Source of the DNA: Fusobacteriaceae bacterium | Lineage (GTDB): Bacteria; Fusobacteriota; Fusobacteriia; Fusobacteriales; Fusobacteriaceae | DNA: 34,816 nt | Assembly (NCBI GenBank): GCA_031272775.1 | Contig: JAISTB010000015.1 | Coordinates: forward strand, 1-34,816 | Direction of reading: 5' to 3' | In this document: positions 14,980 through 21,984 of the stretch, piece after piece | Layout: each line of letters begins with the position of its first letter | Position numbering within the stretch: the stretch's first letter is position 1 | Notes under the pieces: generated by a model | Told to the model about the DNA's origin: nothing | The model's input: the letters and a program-made list of their open reading frames with translations, nothing else | Database searches by the model: none | Position numbers and translations under genes: made by a program

Positions 14980-15435
14980 ATGGAGAAGAAAAGCGACGGC
15001 GGATCCACCGGCCAGGCCTTGCAAAACGCGGAACCGAGAAGCGAGAAATTCAAAATGCCGGGTTCCGGCAATATCGAAGGACTGCAGAAATACAGAAAAA
15101 AGAAGAAAATTGTCGTCGTCGACAGGTTGACCATGGGCCGCGGCAGCGAAGATTTGGGCGCCATGCTCATGAAGGGCTTCATCTACGCCGTGAGCCGCAT
15201 GGAAGATCTCCCCGACGCGGTCATCCTGTACAACGAGGGCGTGAAGCTCGCCTGTCTGGGTTCCGATTATCTTCAGGACCTCAGGACCATGGAGACTCAG
15301 GGCGTGGAGATCATCTCCTGCTGCGTCTGTCTGGACTTTTTCAGCCTCAAAGATAAACTGGCCGTGGGGACCACGGCCAATATGTATGAAATTGTGGAAA
15401 AAGAAATGCTGGCGGACCTGATCGTCCGGCCCTAG
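14980..15435 (+). CDS. YedF-like DsrE-family protein lacking the TusA domain
   Basis: The 151-aa protein matches the C-terminal half of YedF, the protein annotated with selenium metabolism: VVDRLTMGRGSEDLGAMLMK, ILYNEGVKLACLGSDYLQDL, GVEIISCCVCLDFF and LAVGTTANMYEIVE. The usual N-terminal TusA-like domain with its active Cys-Pro is missing and is replaced by a charged, probably disordered stretch of about 40 residues. The conserved C-x-x-C loop is present as Cys-Cys-x-Cys. DsrE-type folds relay sulfur or selenium as persulfides. It follows the permease by 37 bases with an excellent SD (GAAGGAGG), so it may be in the same transcript. Function is not established. Confidence 0.8.
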   Translation: MEKKSDGGSTGQALQNAEPRSEKFKMPGSGNIEGLQKYRKKKKIVVVDRLTMGRGSEDLGAMLMKGFIYAVSRMEDLPDAVILYNEGVKLACLGSDYLQDLRTMETQGVEIISCCVCLDFFSLKDKLAVGTTANMYEIVEKEMLADLIVRP

Positions 15436-16184
15436 GCCTTTTTCCCGCTTTTGCCTTTGAATTCCCGCTTCGGGGCGCCTTTCGGGCCCCGGCCGGGTCG
15501 ATTTGTCTTTTTTTCTCCAAGCCGTTCTTTGGGCTTTTCCCCGGATTTGGCTTTAGGTTTTGCTTTGTTTTCCGCAAGGGGTTCGGCCTTGGCTTTGACC
15601 ACGGGGCTGACCCTTTTTTTCTTCGAGACGGAAAAGCCGAAGCTTCCGATTCGCTTTTTGTTCAGCGGGAAGTATTCCCCGTGGGAATAGGCGATGGGCT
15701 CTGCCCAGTCCAGGTGGAATTTTTTGTCCTTGTCCATCAGCGATCCGTCCACGGAGACGCCGACGATTTCGCTGATGAAAACGTCGTGGGAGCCGCCGGT
15801 TTTGTAGATTTCTTTGACCTTGCACTCGATGTTCACGGGACACTGGCTGATGGATTCGCTCTTGACCTTGAGCCCTTTTTTCAGGATAAATCCGCAGTCC
15901 TTGATTTTGTCCGTCGTCCGTCCGCTCTTGACGCCGCAGTAGTCCACGGCTTTCACGAGATCCTTGGTCGGAAGGTTGATCGTGAATTCCTTCGTGTCGG
16001 CAATATAGGCGTAAGACAGCCGTTCTGGCCTGACGCCGATATAAAGCAGGGGCGGCGTACTGCACAGGATGCCGGTCCAGGCCACCGTGAAGACATTATT
16101 TTCCCCTTTTCTGCTCTTGCTGGTCACGAGGACCACCGGCACAGGATTCAGCATCGTACCGGGTTCAAAACTGATTTTTTTCAT
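15432..16184 (-). CDS. Flavin-reductase-like FMN-binding protein with Lys/Pro-rich tail
   Basis: Residues about 1-185 form a flavin reductase-like split-barrel domain: MLNPVPVVLVTSKSRKG, VFTVAWTGILCSTPPLLYIG and KEFTINLPTK, with SHDVFISEIVGVSVD later. Relatives bind FMN and act as flavin reductases or redox carriers in anaerobes. From about residue 190 the protein continues into some 60 residues rich in Lys, Pro, Ala and Gly (KAKAEPLAENKAKPKAKSG and more), unusual for this family; it may bind RNA or DNA or simply be disordered. The start at 16184 is set by AAGGAGT about 8 bases upstream; a GTG two codons earlier is too close to that SD. The 3' end overlaps the convergent YedF-like gene by 4 bases. 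Confidence 0.85.
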   Translation of the reverse strand: MKKISFEPGTMLNPVPVVLVTSKSRKGENNVFTVAWTGILCSTPPLLYIGVRPERLSYAYIADTKEFTINLPTKDLVKAVDYCGVKSGRTTDKIKDCGFILKKGLKVKSESISQCPVNIECKVKEIYKTGGSHDVFISEIVGVSVDGSLMDKDKKFHLDWAEPIAYSHGEYFPLNKKRIGSFGFSVSKKKRVSPVVKAKAEPLAENKAKPKAKSGEKPKERLGEKKTNRPGRGPKGAPKREFKGKSGKKA

Positions 16185-16208
16185 GCTCACACTCCTTAAG
16201 CTGTTTGG

Positions 16209-16787
16209 TCAGTAACGGGACAGGATTTCTTCAATTTTCGATTGATCGAGGTCTTTGACGGCAATGATAGGCGCCGGCGCGCCGTCGTGGTCGCCGATAA
16301 TCTTTTCGTAAAGCCTCGAGTCGTACCACCGGCCGAATTTGAACCCGGCGTCGTGCTGGACGCCGCTCAGGGTAAAGCCGAAGGCCTCATGAAAGCCTTC
16401 ACTGGCCGGATTGGGCGTCGTCACGATGGCGTAGAGGTTTTTGATCTGCTGGGCCCGCAAAATCTCTTCAAGACAGGAGTACAATTTCCGGCCGACCCCC
16501 TGCCTGCGGCAGCCCTCGGCCGTATAGATGGTCGTCTCGGCGTCCCAGTCGTAGGCGGCCCGTTCGCGGAAGCGGTGGGCGTAAGAATAGCCCGCGATTT
16601 TTCCCCCGACGAGGTAGACGAGATAAGGGTAAAAGGCGAGGAAATTTTCGATCCGCTGTTCAAATTCCGCAAGCGTCGGCGTTACGGTCTCAAAGGAGAC
16701 ATAAGTCTTTTCCACAAAGGGCCGGTAGATCGCGAGGATTTCCCGCGCGTCGGCCACGTTCCCCATGCGCATGCCTTCAGTTTTCAT
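16209..16787 (-). CDS. GNAT acetyltransferase, phosphinothricin-acetyltransferase-like
   Basis: The 192-aa GNAT protein has the features of the PAT/YncA branch: AIYRPFVEKTYVSFETVTPT near the N-terminus, a beta-4 strand with YSYAHRFRERAAYDWDAETT, the acetyl-CoA pyrophosphate loop RRQGVGRKLY, and a C-terminal GFHEAFGF followed by KFGRWYDSRLYEK. Family members acetylate small amines such as methionine sulfone, methionine sulfoximine or phosphinothricin; the native substrate is not known. SD GGGGGG lies 10 bases upstream of the ATG. It sits 25 bases upstream of the flavin reductase start on the same strand, so the pair may be co-transcribed. Confidence 0.85.
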   Translation of the reverse strand: MKTEGMRMGNVADAREILAIYRPFVEKTYVSFETVTPTLAEFEQRIENFLAFYPYLVYLVGGKIAGYSYAHRFRERAAYDWDAETTIYTAEGCRRQGVGRKLYSCLEEILRAQQIKNLYAIVTTPNPASEGFHEAFGFTLSGVQHDAGFKFGRWYDSRLYEKIIGDHDGAPAPIIAVKDLDQSKIEEILSRY

Positions 16788-16859
16788 GATTTATCCCCCC
16801 TCGGTTTTTCCTATGCCCTATTGTACAATAATTTTCCGGAAAAAGCAACAAGGGGGCGA

Positions 16860-16888
16860 TTGAAAAAAAAGGGATATTGTGGTATAAT
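16860..16888 (+). promoter_or_regulatory. Sigma-70 promoter of the 111-aa protein
   Basis: TTGAAA (16860-16865) and TATAAT (16883-16888) are separated by 17 bp, 20 bases before the start codon at 16908. Confidence 0.8.
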
Positions 16889-16907
16889 TGGTTCGGAGGG
16901 TGATACC

Positions 16908-17243
16908 ATGGCAAAAATCAGCATAGAAGGAAACGATCTCGTCTACAAGACCCTGTTTCGCAAGGAACGCTACGCCATCGAGGAAATCCAGTGGGCCTAT
17001 ATCCAGGTGGAACTGAGGCAACTCAGGACCTGTTGCGCCAGAGGCAGCAGCGAAGATTACCGGCTCGTGATGCGGGCTCAGGACGACACGGAGGTCCTGG
17101 ATCTCGATACGAAAAAGCAGGCCGACGAGGTCATCGCGATGTTGAAAGCGGCAAAACCGGAACTCGTTACCCGTTATGAAAAGGAATGGGAAAACGCGTT
17201 TCAGAACGATTATCCGGAATTTCTCCGGCTCAGCAGCCGGTAA
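16908..17243 (+). CDS. Unrecognised 111-aa cytoplasmic protein
   Basis: I do not recognise a named family. The protein starts MAKISIEGNDLVYKTLFRKE and alternates strands and turns in its first 75 residues (RYAIEEIQWAYIQVELRQL, YRLVMRAQDDTEVLDLDTKK), then ends in a helix (ADEVIAMLKAAKPELVTRYE). The pattern resembles a small PH-like/GRAM barrel closed by a C-terminal helix, as in bacterial PH-domain proteins, but this is inference. There is no signal peptide or membrane span. It has a consensus promoter, an SD (CGGAGGG) and a dedicated terminator, so it is a complete single-gene unit. A longer frame reaching back to 16242 is antisense to the GNAT gene and is not the start. Confidence 0.75.
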   Translation: MAKISIEGNDLVYKTLFRKERYAIEEIQWAYIQVELRQLRTCCARGSSEDYRLVMRAQDDTEVLDLDTKKQADEVIAMLKAAKPELVTRYEKEWENAFQNDYPEFLRLSSR

Positions 17244-17262
17244 CCATTTTTTTTTGACCATA

Positions 17263-17300
17263 CCCGGTTTTTACAAAAAAAAACCGGGTTTTTTTCTTGA
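17263..17300 (+). terminator. Terminator after the 111-aa protein
   Basis: ACCCGGTTTTT and AAAAACCGGGT pair around a short A-rich loop, followed by seven Ts. Confidence 0.88.
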
Positions 17301-17327
17301 TTTATTTCTGCAACAACAAGAAAAATG

Positions 17328-17336
17328 TGGTATAAT
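17328..17336 (+). promoter_or_regulatory. Extended -10 promoter of the sigma-54 activator
   Basis: TGG-TATAAT is an extended -10 element; no good -35 is seen at 17-bp spacing. It is the only promoter-like element between the previous terminator and the activator. Confidence 0.55.
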
Positions 17337-17363
17337 TAAGGTAAACAGGATAAAAGAGGAGAG

Positions 17364-18884
17364 GTGATGGTGATGGCCGCCGGCAAAAGACCTTCAATCG
17401 AGAAATTTCTGGGCAATCCCGAAACAATCAATGAAAAATTGAACGCGATTATTGAGAATTCCTTCGACGGGATCTACATCACCGACGGGGACGCCAATAC
17501 GATCCTTGTCAACCGCAATTACGAGGTGATCACGGGACTGAAACGGGAGAAAATGCTGGGAAAGAACATGGCGGACCTCGTTCGCGACAATGTGATCTCG
17601 GTCTCGGGGACGCTCATGGTCCTCGAAAAGGGCGGGACTCCCGTGACGCTGGAGCAGGAGTTTGAGACCGGCCGCCGGGCGCTGATCACCAGTTCCCCCG
17701 CCTACGACAAAAACGGCAATATCGTCCTCGTCGTAACCAATGTGCGGGATCTGACCGAAATCTACAAACTCAAGGAAGAGGTCGAGAAGAAAAACATCCT
17801 GACGATCAAGGCCCGGGCGGAGCTCGAAGAATTTATGAAAAAACTCAATATCTACAAAGATATTGTTTGTGTGGATAAAAATTCTGTTGCAGTTTTGCAA
17901 CTTATTGACAAGGTGGCTGTCACAGATGCAACAGTGATCCTCTTGGGAGAGACCGGCGTCGGCAAGGACGTCTTCGCCCAATATATTTTTGATAACAGTA
18001 AGCGGAAGGACAAGCCCTTCGTGCGGGTCAACTGCGGGGCGCTGGCCCCTTCCCTCATCGACAGCGAGCTCTTCGGCTATGAGAAAGGGTCCTTTACGGG
18101 GGCCAATAAAGAAGGAAAAATGGGGCTTTTTGAGGCCGCCGACAAAGGGACGATCTTTCTCGACGAGATCGCGGAACTGCCGCCCGAGATGCAGATCAAG
18201 CTGCTCCGTGTCTTGCAGGATCAGGAAGTCTTGCGGATCGGCGGGCGTACGACGATCAAGATCGACGTCAGGATCATTGCCGCCACGAACCGGAATCTGG
18301 CCGAGCTCGTCAAAGAAAAGAAATTCCGCGAAGATCTCTACTACCGGCTGACGGTATTTCCGGTCATGATCCCGCCGCTCCGGGAGCGCGTGGACGACGT
18401 TGCGCCGCTGGCGGAGCTCTTTATCCGGGACCTCAATGAAAAGTACGGATTCAACAAAAAACTGCTGCCCTCCACAATCAAACTCCTCGAAAAATACGAT
18501 TATCCCGGCAATATCCGGGAACTGAAAAATATCGTGGAACGGGCCTTTATCATCAGCAACGAATCTTCGATCGCCACAAGCGATATTCCGCTCTCCGTCA
18601 GCGAAAAGACCGACGAGCGGAAAAATATCCCCGACGCCTATCCCGAAAACGAGACCGACGACATCTGGGAGAGCGGGGAAAACGAAGCGATTCCCGAAGA
18701 ATTGCTCCTGCCGGGCGATCCCGAGGGCGCCGTGAACCTCAAGGAAAAAATGGCGGCCATTGAGCTCGATTACATCAACGCCGCCTACGAAAAATACAAA
18801 AACATCCGGGCGGCAGCCCACAGCCTCGGTATGGACCCATCCACCTTCCTGCGAAAGCGCAAAAAGAACCCAAAAAACACATAA
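17364..18884 (+). CDS. PAS-AAA+-Fis sigma-54-dependent transcriptional activator
   Basis: The approximately 506-aa protein has a PAS sensor domain (about 25-135: SFDGIYITDGDANTILVNRN), a short coiled linker, the sigma-54 AAA+ domain (about 165-400) and a Fis-type HTH (about 465-505: NIRAAAHSLGMDPSTFLRKR). In the AAA+ part, Walker A is GETGVGKD (195-202), the sigma-54 contact loop is GSFTGA (242-247, Ala to Ser relative to GAFTGA), and Walker B is GTIFLDEIAELP. There is no receiver domain, so PAS probably senses a metabolite. It lies 52 bp before a sigma-54 promoter driving abfD, with two more such promoters within 5 kb, so it most likely controls hydroxybutyrate fermentation. The start could be GTG 17364, ATG 17367 or ATG 17373; SD GAGGAGAGG serves any. 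Confidence 0.93.
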   Translation: MMVMAAGKRPSIEKFLGNPETINEKLNAIIENSFDGIYITDGDANTILVNRNYEVITGLKREKMLGKNMADLVRDNVISVSGTLMVLEKGGTPVTLEQEFETGRRALITSSPAYDKNGNIVLVVTNVRDLTEIYKLKEEVEKKNILTIKARAELEEFMKKLNIYKDIVCVDKNSVAVLQLIDKVAVTDATVILLGETGVGKDVFAQYIFDNSKRKDKPFVRVNCGALAPSLIDSELFGYEKGSFTGANKEGKMGLFEAADKGTIFLDEIAELPPEMQIKLLRVLQDQEVLRIGGRTTIKIDVRIIAATNRNLAELVKEKKFREDLYYRLTVFPVMIPPLRERVDDVAPLAELFIRDLNEKYGFNKKLLPSTIKLLEKYDYPGNIRELKNIVERAFIISNESSIATSDIPLSVSEKTDERKNIPDAYPENETDDIWESGENEAIPEELLLPGDPEGAVNLKEKMAAIELDYINAAYEKYKNIRAAAHSLGMDPSTFLRKRKKNPKNT

Positions 18885-18888
18885 TCAC

Positions 18889-18899
18889 CAAAAATCAAA
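18889..18899 (+). promoter_or_regulatory. CAAAAATSAAA element upstream of the abfD promoter
   Basis: CAAAAATCAAA lies 37 bp before the -24 box. The same core, with G for C, occurs twice upstream of the GntP-like operon (23561 and 23581). Candidate activator-binding site; not proven. Confidence 0.35.
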
Positions 18900-18935
18900 C
18901 AGAAAATTCGATAATTTTAGCAGAAAAGGCAAGTT

Positions 18936-18951
18936 TGGCACAAACTTTGCT
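18936..18951 (+). promoter_or_regulatory. Sigma-54 promoter of abfD-abfT
   Basis: TGGCACAAACTTTGCT matches TGGCAC-N5-TTGCW fully: GG at -24 and GC at -12 with correct spacing. Expected start near 18962, leaving a leader of about 60 nt. Confidence 0.9.
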
Positions 18952-19021
18952 TATAATATTGTTGTAAGACTGTGTATGCATAATTGTAATAGTAACTTTA
19001 AACTATTTAAGGAGGGATAAT

Positions 19022-20473
19022 ATGCCTTTAAAGACAGGACAAGAGTATGTTGACAGCATCAAAAAGATCAAGATGGAGATTTACATGTTCGGCAAGAAGA
19101 TCGAATCCGCGGTGGATGACCCCATTCTGCGGCCTTCGCTGAATTCCGTAAAAGCCACCTATGATCTCGCGCAAATGCCCGAGTATCAGGATCTGATGCT
19201 TGCCACCGATCCGGATTCCGGAAAGAAGATCAATCGTTTCACCCACATCCACAGGAGTACCGAAGACCTTGTGAAAAAGGTTAAAATGCAGCGTCTGCTC
19301 GGCCAGTACACGGCCTCATGTTTCCAGAGATGCGTGGGAATGGACGCCTTTAACGCCGTTTGGAGCACGACCTACGATATCGACCAGGCCAAAGGAACGA
19401 AATATTTCGAAAAATTCAAGAAATATCTCGCCTATGTTCAGGAAAACGATTTGACGGTTGACGGCGCCATGACCGATCCCAAGGGAGACCGGGGATTGTC
19501 CGCCGCCAAACAGGCCGATCCGGATCTCTATCTGCGTGTTGTGGAAAGAAGACCCGACGGCGTCGTAGTAAGAGGAGCGAAATGCCACCAGACCGGAATC
19601 GTGAATTCCCACGAAGTGCTGGTAATGCCCACGATCGCCCTGAAACCCGATGAAGCCGACTACGCGATTTCCTTCGCGGTTCCCATGGATACCCCGGGAC
19701 TCTTCATGATCATCGGACGCCAGTCCTGCGATACGAGAAAATTGGAAGGAAGCGAACTGGACGTTGGAAACAGCCAGTTCGGCGGTATGGAAGCATTGAC
19801 AATCTTCGACAATGTTTTCGTTCCCAACGACAGGATCTTCCTGAACGGAGAAACGGAATTCGCGGGCGACCTCGTTGAACGCTTCGCCGGATACCACCGC
19901 CAGAGCTACGGCGGATGCAAGGTGGGCGTAGGAGACGTCGTTATCGGCGCCGCCGCCACCATTGCCGATTACAACGGAGCCCAGAAGGCTTCCCACGTAA
20001 AAGACAAGATCATCGAAATGGTTCATTTGAACGAAACGCTGTACAGCAGCGGCATCGCCTGTTCCGCCGAAGGAACAAAGACCGCTTCGGGCAACTACAT
20101 CATCGACCTGATGCTGGCCAATGTCTGCAAGCAGAACGTAACGCGCTTCCCCTATGAGATCTGCCGCCTCGCCGAAGACATCGCCGGCGGAATCATGGTA
20201 ACGGCCCCGTCCGAAAAAGATTTCCGCGATCCGAAACTGGGTCCCTACATCGAAAAATACCTGAAGGGCGTTTCCACCGTTTCCACGGAAAACAGACTGC
20301 GGATGCTGAGACTCATCGAAAATCTGTGTCTCGGAACAGCCGCCGTCGGCTACCGGACAGAATCCATGCACGGCGCGGGTTCACCGCAGGCTCAAAGAAT
20401 CGTTATTTCCCGCCTGGCCAATCTCGAACAGAAAAAGAAGCTGGCCAAGGCTATCGCCAAAGTGAAAGAATAA
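19022..20473 (+). CDS. abfD: 4-hydroxybutyryl-CoA dehydratase / vinylacetyl-CoA delta-isomerase
   Basis: The 483-aa protein is a near full-length match to the Clostridium aminobutyricum enzyme, a [4Fe-4S]- and FAD-containing homotetramer. The four cluster ligands are visible: Cys100 and Cys104 (ASCFQRCVGMD), His292 and Cys299 (YHRQSYGGCK), together with Tyr296, Lys300 and Glu257 (GGMEALTIFD), all implicated in catalysis. The C-terminal TESMHGAGSPQAQR is also conserved. It dehydrates 4-hydroxybutyryl-CoA to crotonyl-CoA by a ketyl-radical mechanism and isomerises vinylacetyl-CoA; it is oxygen sensitive. The cluster ligands rule out an ordinary acyl-CoA dehydrogenase. Strong SD (AAGGAGGG). The sigma-54 promoter upstream and the CoA-transferase gene downstream complete the unit. 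Confidence 0.97.
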   Translation: MPLKTGQEYVDSIKKIKMEIYMFGKKIESAVDDPILRPSLNSVKATYDLAQMPEYQDLMLATDPDSGKKINRFTHIHRSTEDLVKKVKMQRLLGQYTASCFQRCVGMDAFNAVWSTTYDIDQAKGTKYFEKFKKYLAYVQENDLTVDGAMTDPKGDRGLSAAKQADPDLYLRVVERRPDGVVVRGAKCHQTGIVNSHEVLVMPTIALKPDEADYAISFAVPMDTPGLFMIIGRQSCDTRKLEGSELDVGNSQFGGMEALTIFDNVFVPNDRIFLNGETEFAGDLVERFAGYHRQSYGGCKVGVGDVVIGAAATIADYNGAQKASHVKDKIIEMVHLNETLYSSGIACSAEGTKTASGNYIIDLMLANVCKQNVTRFPYEICRLAEDIAGGIMVTAPSEKDFRDPKLGPYIEKYLKGVSTVSTENRLRMLRLIENLCLGTAAVGYRTESMHGAGSPQAQRIVISRLANLEQKKKLAKAIAKVKE

Positions 20474-20497
20474 CAGGTTAACCGGGCGCGGTCCGGG

Positions 20498-20529
20498 AAA
20501 GGGGGGGAAATGATCTTTCTCCCCCTTTT
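20498..20529 (+). terminator. Terminator-like hairpin between abfD and abfT
   Basis: AAAGGGGG (20498-20505) can pair with CCCCCTTTT (20521-20529), but only four Ts follow. It may be a leaky terminator or an mRNA-stabilising hairpin. A TATGAT/TATACT region follows (about 20543-20556) and might be a weak internal promoter. Confidence 0.5.
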
Positions 20530-20578
20530 ACAAAAAAGTACGGTATGATATTATACTAAAGAACGGAGGAAATAAACT

Positions 20579-21874
20579 ATGAGTTGGAAAGAGAATTACA
20601 AATCCAAGGTCAAGACGGCCGAAGAAGCCGTCAAACTCATCAAGTCAGGAGACAGGGTCGTTCTGGGCCACGCGGTCGGGGAACCCATTTATCTGACGGA
20701 AAAGATGGTGGAAAATTACAAAGCCTACAAAGATGTGGAAGTTGTCAACATGGTTGCCATGGGACCCTCCGGTTTCGCCAAGCCTGAAATGAAGGGACAC
20801 TTCAAAGCCAATTCGCTGTTTTTGGGCGGCGGCACGCGGGAATGCATCGGAAGCGGCCTCGGGGACTTCACACCCACATTTTTCTATCAGGTGCCCAACC
20901 TGTTCCGGAACGATCTGCCGGTAGACGTGGTCCTGATGAATGTTTCGCCGCCCGACGCAAACGGATTCTGCAGCTACGGCGTATCCTGCGATTATACGAA
21001 GCCCGCCGCCGAAGCGGCCAAGCTCGTCATCGCCCAGGTGAACAAATATATGCCGCGCACGCTCGGAGATTCCTTCATCCATGTGGATGACATCGACGTC
21101 ATCGTCGAACAGGACACCCCGATTCCCGAACTGGGCATCGCCAAAATCGGCGAGATCGAACGGCTTATCGGCGAAAACTGCGCGACGCTGATCAAAGACG
21201 GCGACACGCTGCAATTGGGAATAGGCGCTATTCCCGACGCGGTTTTGCTCTTCCTCAAGGAAAAGAAAGATCTCGGGATTCATTCGGAAATGATTTCCGA
21301 CGGTGTTGTGGAATTGGTGGAATCCGGCGTTGTGACCTGCCGGAGAAAAAATTTCAACAAAGGAAAGATGGTCATCGGATTCTTGATGGGCACAAAGCGG
21401 CTCTACGATTTTGCCGACAACAACCCCATGGTTTCCATGAACCCCATCGACTATGTCAACGATCCGCGGATCATCGGCCAGAACGACAACCTCGTCTCCA
21501 TCAACAGCTGTATGCAGGTTGACTTTATGGGCCAGGTATGTTCCGAGGCCGTGGGCTTGAAGCAGTTCTCCGGAATCGGCGGACAGGTGGACTTTGTACG
21601 GGGCGCGGCCTTCTCCAAAGGCGGACGTTCCATCCTTGCCTTCCCGTCCACCGCCAAAGGCGGAACCGTTTCCAAGATCGCCCCGCTTCTCACCGAGGGA
21701 TCGGCCGTAACAACGTCCAGAACCGACGTGGACTACATCGTAACGGAATTCGGCGTAGCAAAACTGAAAGGCAAGACGCTCAGGGACAGAGCCAAGGAAC
21801 TCATCAAAGTGGCCCATCCCAATTTCCGGGAAGAACTGGAAAAAGAGCGCAAGATTCGGTTCAAAGAAGTATAA
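20579..21874 (+). CDS. abfT: 4-hydroxybutyrate CoA-transferase
   Basis: The 431-aa family I CoA-transferase resembles AbfT/Cat2. Motifs include LQLGIGAIPDAVL and GIHSEMISDGVVELVESGVV, in which Glu237 matches the catalytic Glu238 of C. aminobutyricum AbfT (the acyl-glutamyl anhydride residue). GGQVDFVRGAAFSKGGRS is the conserved C-terminal block. It activates 4-hydroxybutyrate with acetyl-CoA or butyryl-CoA as donor and feeds AbfD. SD CGGAGG lies upstream. It follows abfD by 105 bases that include a terminator-like hairpin, so the two may not be made in equal amounts. Two terminators follow. Confidence 0.95.
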   Translation: MSWKENYKSKVKTAEEAVKLIKSGDRVVLGHAVGEPIYLTEKMVENYKAYKDVEVVNMVAMGPSGFAKPEMKGHFKANSLFLGGGTRECIGSGLGDFTPTFFYQVPNLFRNDLPVDVVLMNVSPPDANGFCSYGVSCDYTKPAAEAAKLVIAQVNKYMPRTLGDSFIHVDDIDVIVEQDTPIPELGIAKIGEIERLIGENCATLIKDGDTLQLGIGAIPDAVLLFLKEKKDLGIHSEMISDGVVELVESGVVTCRRKNFNKGKMVIGFLMGTKRLYDFADNNPMVSMNPIDYVNDPRIIGQNDNLVSINSCMQVDFMGQVCSEAVGLKQFSGIGGQVDFVRGAAFSKGGRSILAFPSTAKGGTVSKIAPLLTEGSAVTTSRTDVDYIVTEFGVAKLKGKTLRDRAKELIKVAHPNFREELEKERKIRFKEV

Positions 21875-21900
21875 GCGAACTCCTATATTTTATCCTTGCA

Positions 21901-21936
21901 TTCCCCTCCCGCTTCCCTTGGCGGGAGGGGAATTTC
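21901..21936 (+). terminator. Terminator after abfT
   Basis: TTCCCCTCCCGC pairs perfectly over 12 bp with GCGGGAGGGGAA across an 8-base loop, followed by TTT. Confidence 0.75.
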
Positions 21937-21944
21937 CTATCCAT

Positions 21945-21979
21945 AAAAAAAACTGCCCGGATGTCGGGCAGTTTTTTTT
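21945..21979. terminator. Bidirectional terminator between abfT and the transporter
   Basis: AAAAAAAACTGCCCG and CGGGCAGTTTTTTTT form a perfect 15-bp stem with a 5-base loop, giving T-runs on both strands. It lies between convergent genes. Confidence 0.93.
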
Positions 21980-21984
21980 AAGGA

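Noticed and set aside
16242-16907. N-terminal extension of the 111-aa protein back to 16242
   Set aside because: This part is antisense to the GNAT gene, and the promoter (16860-16888) and SD place the real start at 16908.
18952-18957. TATAAT next to the abfD sigma-54 element as a sigma-70 -10 box
   Set aside because: No -35 occurs at 16-18 bp; TTGGCA upstream is only 12 bp away. The exact -24/-12 match is the better explanation.
19022-20473. abfD as an ordinary acyl-CoA dehydrogenase or 4-hydroxyphenylacetate 3-monooxygenase
   Set aside because: The folds are related, but the four iron-sulfur ligands (Cys100, Cys104, His292, Cys299) and the adjacent abfT identify the dehydratase.
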